From Chaetorhynchus papuensis (lineage: Eukaryota > Chordata > Aves > Passeriformes > Rhipiduridae), in the NCBI GenBank assembly GCA_013396525.1, contig VWYX01000272.1:147825-211824 (forward strand): 64,000 nt of DNA, in the 5' to 3' direction. A program made the position numbers and the translations under genes. Of the stretch, positions 59,201 to 64,000 are shown piece after piece. The number at the start of each line of letters is the position of its first letter. Within the stretch, counting starts at the first letter, position 1. The notes under the pieces were generated by a model. It saw only the letters and a program-made list of their open reading frames with translations, did not search any database and had not been told where the DNA came from.

Positions 59201-61244
59201 TGTAAAGCTGTGGTAGTTTTACCTGGGCTGGGCATGCTGGCAACACTTAACACAGATTACATGTTACACAGTCTTTCCTGATTGTTAAGCAACCCCAAGA
59301 CAATTATATCAACCTTTTACTATCAGTTCAGGAAAAAATTGCTATCTTAAATAAAATTTTCAGTTGTGATTAAGCCTCCTATAAATATAAACACCTGGAA
59401 GACTTTAATCCTGTATGCAGTCATGTCCCATTATATTTATGTCTATACCTGTGGAAGGAGAAAGGTAAATAAAAGAGTTTAACCCATTTTGGTCCTTTTG
59501 TGGGGTGCTGATGTAATAGCAAGTGTTTACACTCTGTTCTGTTCTGAGAGTCTTGGACTCAGGTTGTCAGTACTTTTGTGACCATTGCAGGTCCATCTAG
59601 AAAAGCTGCACATTACTGGGGTGTGGTTTCAGAGAGGGGTCAACAGGTACTTTTAGGAAACAACTCTCATCAAGTGTGACTTCTGCTGTACCTGTGAGGA
59701 CAGCGCCTGCAATCCCATTCTGATGGGCACAAGCCATTAAGTAGTTTAAAAGATTAAAACCCATAATCCTATTAGCAAGTGCTTTGTTGAGGCCGTTGTC
59801 TTCATGTGAGTAAAAATAATGATGAAATGAGTAACAAGTTCTTGAGGAAAATATGAGGGGCAAAGGAGTTGTCAAAAAAAGTTTTGTCTTAGCTGAATGC
59901 CACGTGCCAGCCTTTTGAAAATGTAATACTGGCTTGAGTTTGTAAATGCTGAGTGATTCACCTCTTCTGCTTTAATAATTAATTCTCTGGTTTTATGACT
60001 GTGTCTTGCAGTTACCTGTGCGGTGATGCAGAGGAGTGGAGCTGGTCTCCACACAGCAAGCTCATGCTTCTGGGATACCACAACTGATGGTAAGTTTCTG
60101 TGTCTGAACAGAAAATTTGTGGTAAGAGAAACATTACTTCTTGCTCAGTTGTAGTAGTTGGGCTGAACATTTTCAGGAGTGCCTGTGGAAGCAGTAACTT
60201 TCAGGTTGAGGTGCTTGCTTACAGTCCCAGCAGAAATGTTACCAGTCAGTACCTGCACTAAGAGCAGTTACTTTGTAAATTATGACAAGTGGGAATAGGA
60301 GAGCCTTTCCTTCTGAAACAAGAGTCAAAACAGTTAATCCTCTCAGCTGAAGAGGCAGAAAACGTTGCTCACAGTAAATACGTGTGGGTAGCCCTAAACA
60401 TATCTGCCTGCTGTGAGGGGACAGCTACTTTGGAGGAGAAAAGAACTTAGTGAAAAGTAGAAATAGTTTGACTTAGAGTATGTGTTTCAGCTGCTTAGCT
60501 GTCAGCCAGGCTTTGGATGCATTGTATTCCTTCAAAATTAGTTCTAAATAGATTTTTTCACAGGTTGAGAATATCACAGGGAAACAATATTAAAATAATT
60601 TGTTGTCTGTCACAGATTCAGAATGATCTTTTTAGAAGAGGGTGCAAGGTTTAAGTTTAAAACAGAGAGAGCTTCAAAAAGTCCACCAAGCTTAAAAAAA
60701 CCCCCATAATATGAAGTTAAGTAAACAAATACAGTTTAATCTTCATGTTTCCTTCACTCGTAAGGCATTGATACAACAGAAGAGGAAGAATTACAGAAAG
60801 TAAATACACTGGAATATACTTAATCCAGTCTCTTTTCTGATTTCTTGTCTGATTGTCATGCCAATGTCAGTATGGGAATTTCAAGGATTTTTGCAAGTCC
60901 AGCTTTTAAAGAAAGATACTGGAATGGTGTTTTCCTGTTAACTGTTTTAAGCATACAAGGCTCATGTTGGGTAGCAAACCATGTATAAGTTAATGAAAAT
61001 GTTTGGAGGAGTTTGGTCTTTTTATAGCCAAGATGACATGTTACTATTTCACTTAAATTACAATTTAAATATTCATACTAATCTGGCATAATTTACACTG
61101 CAAAAACATGACTGTAGTAAAGACAATGAATGGAATTCTATTTTAATTTTGTAATAATCTCTTCCAGGAACCTGCACAGTGAGATGGGAAAACAGAACCA
61201 TGAACTGCATTGTCAATGTATTTGCTGTTGCTATTATCCTGTAG
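56019..61244 (+). CDS. DYNLT3: DYNLT3, dynein light chain Tctex-type 3 (complete, five coding exons)
   Basis: This gene encodes a light chain of cytoplasmic dynein 1. Tctex-type chains dimerise on the dynein intermediate chain and help bind cargo. DYNLT3 is known to bind the checkpoint protein BUB3 at kinetochores. Joining 56019-56048, 57088-57129, 58943-59066, 60012-60089 and 61168-61244 gives 116 residues, the usual length of the family. Every junction is GT/AG and in phase. The protein runs MEDFHPHNDE, MIFNADEAHNIVKE, then exon 3 with VNQWTAAIVEQSLTHLVKLG, exon 4 with the core HTASSCFWDTTTDG, and the C-terminal strand CTVRWENRTMNCIVNVFAVA ending IIL. Features such as AHNIVKEC, ADYNHN, SLTHLVKLGK and NCIVNVFA identify DYNLT3 rather than DYNLT1. 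The start context is GCCATGG. The gene faces away from SYTL5, as in mammals. Residues in the loop after strand 2 (RSGAGLH) look more like DYNLT1 than mammalian DYNLT3. Confidence 0.97.
56049..57087 (+). other. DYNLT3: DYNLT3 intron 1
   Basis: A GT/AG intron of about 1.0 kb. Its first ~350 bp are GC-rich, continuing the CpG island, and the rest is AT-rich. No nested gene is seen. Confidence 0.9.
57088..57129 (+). CDS. DYNLT3: DYNLT3 coding exon 2 (42 nt)
   Basis: Encodes residues 11-24 (MIFNADEAHNIVKE) between the acceptor TTGCAG and donor GTATGT, phase 0 at both ends. The first codon is ATG, so an in-frame internal start exists here. The exon is too short to show as an ORF. Confidence 0.96.
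57130..58942 (+). other. DYNLT3: DYNLT3 intron 2 with CR1 remnant
   Basis: A GT/AG intron of about 1.8 kb. It contains a decayed sense-orientation CR1 at about 57.32-57.60 kb. Nothing else was recognised. Confidence 0.9.
57320..57600 (+). mobile_element. Old CR1 LINE 3' fragment, plus orientation, in DYNLT3 intron 2
   Basis: Degraded CR1 blocks appear in order: 'gggtgacagtcacaagctgcaagg', 'gagaggttgcagggagagcttgtggagtctcc', 'ttgactggacaaggc', and a poor match to the 3' terminus near 57600. It is more diverged than the CR1 copies at 48.2 or 55.3 kb. Confidence 0.7.
58943..59066 (+). CDS. DYNLT3: DYNLT3 coding exon 3
   Basis: Encodes residues 25-65 (CIESVLGKADYNHNK through KLGKTYKYI) plus the first base of Val66. 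It follows the acceptor TGTTTTAG and precedes the donor GTAAGT. It carries helix 2 and the first beta strand of the Tctex fold. Confidence 0.97.
59067..60011 (+). other. DYNLT3: DYNLT3 intron 3
   Basis: A GT/AG intron of 945 nt with no recognised repeat or nested gene. Minus-strand ORFs here are uninformative. Confidence 0.9.
60012..60089 (+). CDS. DYNLT3: DYNLT3 coding exon 4
   Basis: Completes Val66 and encodes TCAVMQRSGAGLHTASSCFW, then DTTTD and the first base of Gly92. It lies between the acceptor TCTTGCAG and donor GTAAGT. It contains the most conserved family block, HTASSCFWD. Confidence 0.97.
60090..61167 (+). other. DYNLT3: DYNLT3 intron 4
   Basis: A GT/AG intron of 1078 nt, AT-rich, with no recognised feature. 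Confidence 0.9.
61168..61244 (+). CDS. DYNLT3: DYNLT3 coding exon 5 and stop
   Basis: Completes Gly92 and encodes 24 more residues (TCTVRWENRTMNCIVNVFAV, then AIIL), with TAG at 61242-61244. The acceptor is CTCTTCCAG. The C-terminal strands form the dimer and intermediate-chain binding surface in the family. Confidence 0.97.
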
Positions 61245-62830
61245 CTGGCTTGAAGAGAAGTAGAAGCAACACCGAAGCCTTTAAAAAAATAAATTATCCT
61301 AACATATGGCTAAATATTTCAAACTATTATTTGTTTCTGTATGAGGAGCATACAGAAGTTCTCTACAGAGAGCATACAGTCTAAGCCAGTTCTCATAGAT
61401 TAGTTATCTGAAAGCTAGCAAAAGAAATTTAATATATATATGTATCTATCTAAAGAGAAAGTTTTAGTAATTTAAATATTTAGAAGTATGTTAATGAGAA
61501 GGTGCCACAAAGATCAGTAGAATTTATGTCAAAGCTAATATCAAAGATATTTTATTCTAGAGGAACAAAACACATCAAATCAAAGGAAATATCAAAAGGC
61601 AAGCAAGACCTCTCAGGATTATGGTGCCTTTGGGAACAAATTATGAACACAATTCAGAATGGATATACTCTAAACAATACTGGTTCTCCATGCTTGATTA
61701 AACAAAGCAAACTCTCCCTTTGGATGCTGGTGCTTGTGAAATTGCATGAGCATCACTTTTTGGTCAAGCATGAGTGTTTACATGGACACTAAATCCAGGT
61801 AAGCTTTTCCCCTGGAGGCAGAGGAGGAGTTCGCTGGGACAGAGGTGAAATATACCCAGTCCTAGCAGAATTCTAATTTGTCTTCATATGAAGAGCATAG
61901 TATTTGTTAGCAATTCAGGGAAATGTGCTGGGGATCTGACACCAGCCCTTAATTCATCATTTATAAACCTGAAAACATTCTGAAGGTACTTAAATTTGAT
62001 TTTATTCCATGATTACAGAATTTGTGACAAGCACTTTATTGATTCCTCATGCAGTAGCCAGGAGCTGGGGCAAAATGACTGCACCCATAGTCCAAAGTCC
62101 AAGTAGGATTAAAGTGATCAGTGAGAAGGCACACACATTTCTAGAGGCTCTTGTTAGCTTTGAAAGCATTTATCAAAGGAGCATATCTGTTCTTTATAAG
62201 AGTTTTTCCTACATTCTCTAAGTCTAGAATTGGATTTTAGTCCTGTGAAATAAAACAGGTAATTTTTGAGCACTAAGAATTCCCCTCCTTTAAAGATTTA
62301 TGCAAGTTCTTAACTTTGCTCACCTGATGAGTCTTAACTTGAAATATTCCACGTGGAAGAAAAGCATTTGCACACCTGCAAGTATTTGCTGGATTGGGGC
62401 CTACATTTTTGTTGATAAATGCACAAATTATATGATAAAGAGATGTATCAATACCAAAAATGCCTAAATGATTGCTGCCACTAAGTGGCAGCTGCATTAA
62501 GTTGTTTTCTCAGATGCTGCTTAAGGATAGAATTTTTTGTTTATACTGTATGTCTTTGAAAGAGACTGGTAACTACCTAACAGCTACTGTAGGGCTGTTT
62601 TGAATTTTAAGAAATGAATATTAAAGCACTATGACGCAGTTTTGTTTGGTTTGGGTTATTACTCAGATAACTGACTATTAGGGTATGAAACAAGTGTCCT
62701 GTGCAAAGAGCAAGCTAAAGAATACTTTGCTGCTTAAATGGTGTATATGTATAGCTAGTGTGACACTACAGAAGGACCCCTGTGTATGTGTAGTTTACAA
62801 TACTGTTCAAAATACGTTGCTTTGCAGACA

Positions 62831-62836
62831 AATAAA
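62831..62836 (+). terminator. DYNLT3: Possible proximal poly(A) signal of DYNLT3
   Basis: AATAAA about 1.6 kb after the stop codon. The downstream sequence is only weakly GU-rich. Confidence 0.4.
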
Positions 62837-63374
62837 ATTCTGCTTTTACTGAAGTGCAAGTAAAATTAATACTGTAATACTGCATTTGCCAAAGGCGAGT
62901 GTTGTGTGAAGATGTATGTGTATGTTGTACTGACCTTCAAATGTAGATTAATAATTAAGCATTGTTTGGGTTAGGACAGAAATTTCTGAATTAGGTTCCA
63001 GCATCCAAGAACCAAATTGTGGAACTGACAAAAATACATTAGTTTCACTGATATTTGGGATTGTGCAATGTGAGAAAAATGTGTGGGGCAGCAACTGGAA
63101 AAAGGTTTGGTCTGATTAATATGGTTAAAGAAGTGGGTCAGTAAAAACTGTGGTGGCTGTTGTGCTCCTTTCATAGGTATTGAGGTGCAATGATCAGAAG
63201 AAATATTCCACATAGCCACTTGTAATCTTATTTGGTATTTTTGCTTTACTTGAAAACAAGATGCACTGAGCAAGACTATCAGTTTAATGAGGCTTGGTGA
63301 AGGTCCTCCTGCAGAAGAACCCTAGAAAATACTGCTTAATTATATGACTGTTTAATTTTTCTTTCTACCAAAAA

Positions 63375-63380
63375 AATAAA
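63375..63380 (+). terminator. DYNLT3: Probable distal poly(A) signal of DYNLT3
   Basis: AATAAA is followed within 15-45 nt by the strongly GU-rich stretch 'agttgtgtttttgctttgtg', the classical arrangement of cleavage and polyadenylation signals. Confidence 0.65.
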
Positions 63381-63404
63381 GTTTTGCCTTAGTTGTGTTT
63401 TTGC

Positions 63405-64000
63405 TTTGTGTTCTTGATCAATATAAAAAGTAACTGAGAAAAATATTCCTCTTGCTTCCCTTCACTTGTATACAACAGTGAGAACTTGGGAAATGCATTG
63501 AAGCTGCATTTTAGAGACAAGATCTTGTTAAAGCCTTGTTCCCAGGCTTGGCCTAATTTCTTACACCTCTGATCTACTCAGACCTCTTCCCCCTACTGCG
63601 AGTCTTGACGATGCAAGTTAAAGCTTTTTTACTACAGAAAGATTATTATGAAACTCTGGGAAAAGTATTTTCATTCTGCATCACATCCTAGTAAACTTAA
63701 CTTGTTTTCCATCTTTTCCACATTCTCTGTGGCTACAAAGAGCTACTTTTAACTCTCCTGACAAATGCTGAACATTATTATCTGCTTTTCCAAGTAGTAC
63801 ATTTCAAGGATAAAAGTTAAGAATTGCAGACTATGAAAGCCCACAACATTTCACTGGTATTTTCTACCAGTACACGTTTTCTTTGTTGTGGCAATCAGGG
63901 CTACGAGTTATGGTTAACAGTGGGGGTCTTTTTAATGGGACAGAAGGGTTTGCATTAAAGTACAGCCCATGTAGATGGAGCTGTGTTCCCATGTATGATT
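63405..64000. other. DNA downstream of DYNLT3; nothing recognised
   Basis: In mammals CYBB lies convergent to DYNLT3 on this side. No CYBB-like coding sequence or minus-strand poly(A) signal is visible in the remaining 0.6 kb. Confidence 0.5.

Larger units (their letters stand above)
61245..63400 (+). other. DYNLT3: DYNLT3 3'UTR (inferred extent)
   Basis: AT-rich sequence after the stop codon with no other gene recognised. Length is inferred from poly(A) signals. An AATAAA at 62831-62836 and another at 63375-63380 could give two isoforms. An ATTAAA variant at 62620-62625 is a further candidate. Confidence 0.6.

Noticed and set aside
1..64000. CRISPR arrays, bacterial operons, tRNA or rRNA genes
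   Set aside because: No regularly spaced repeats, tRNA cloverleaf or rRNA sequence was recognised; gene structure is intron-containing vertebrate.
63405..64000. 3' end of CYBB as convergent neighbour
   Set aside because: Expected from mammalian synteny, but no coding or minus-strand poly(A) signal is visible.

Overview
This window is vertebrate nuclear DNA, most likely from a bird, possibly a passerine. The evidence is large AT-rich introns with GT/AG exons, no bacterial gene layout, several CR1 LINE 3' ends with the avian ATTCTATG-type tail, an LTR-like repeat of a kind I associate with bird genomes, and two CpG islands. Two protein-coding genes can be read directly. The pair corresponds to the SYTL5 and DYNLT3 neighbourhood of human Xp11.4 (probably chromosome 1 in chicken). 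That placement rests on recalled knowledge, not a search.

Layout. Positions 1 to about 43.2 kb hold the 5' part of SYTL5 on the minus strand. A CpG island with a probable non-coding first exon lies at about 42.4-43.2 kb and has a good splice donor at 42574/42573. The first coding exon is 17213-17331. The zinc-finger exon is 7949-8164. The two coding exons join in phase to give residues 1-111 of the Rab27-binding Slp-homology domain. The linker and C2 domains must lie left of this window. From about 43.2 to 55.9 kb is the intergenic space between the two divergent genes, with CR1 and LTR remnants. DYNLT3 (dynein light chain Tctex-type 3) is complete on the plus strand. Its five coding exons between 56019 and 61244 encode 116 residues, and a 3'UTR of about 2 kb ends near 63.4 kb. 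The last 0.6 kb holds nothing I recognise.

Repeats. Fairly young CR1 3' fragments lie at about 7.56-7.85, 26.19-26.26, 40.54-41.27, 48.2-48.33, 55.31-55.77 and 57.32-57.60 kb. Much older CR1/L3-like fossils lie at about 5.5-6.9, 10.15-10.5, 53.14-53.83 and probably 41.3-41.8 kb. The most striking local structure is a perfect (CTTCC)18 tract at 55771-55860. It is wedged between a truncated CR1 and the CpG island of DYNLT3. Several strong short palindromes are also listed.

The two genes are not an operon and need not act together. DYNLT3 is a cargo-binding light chain of cytoplasmic dynein, and SYTL5 is a Rab27 effector in vesicle traffic. I found no novel enzyme system, CRISPR, phage or defence locus. 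The long ORFs in the GC-rich islands are artefacts of base composition.
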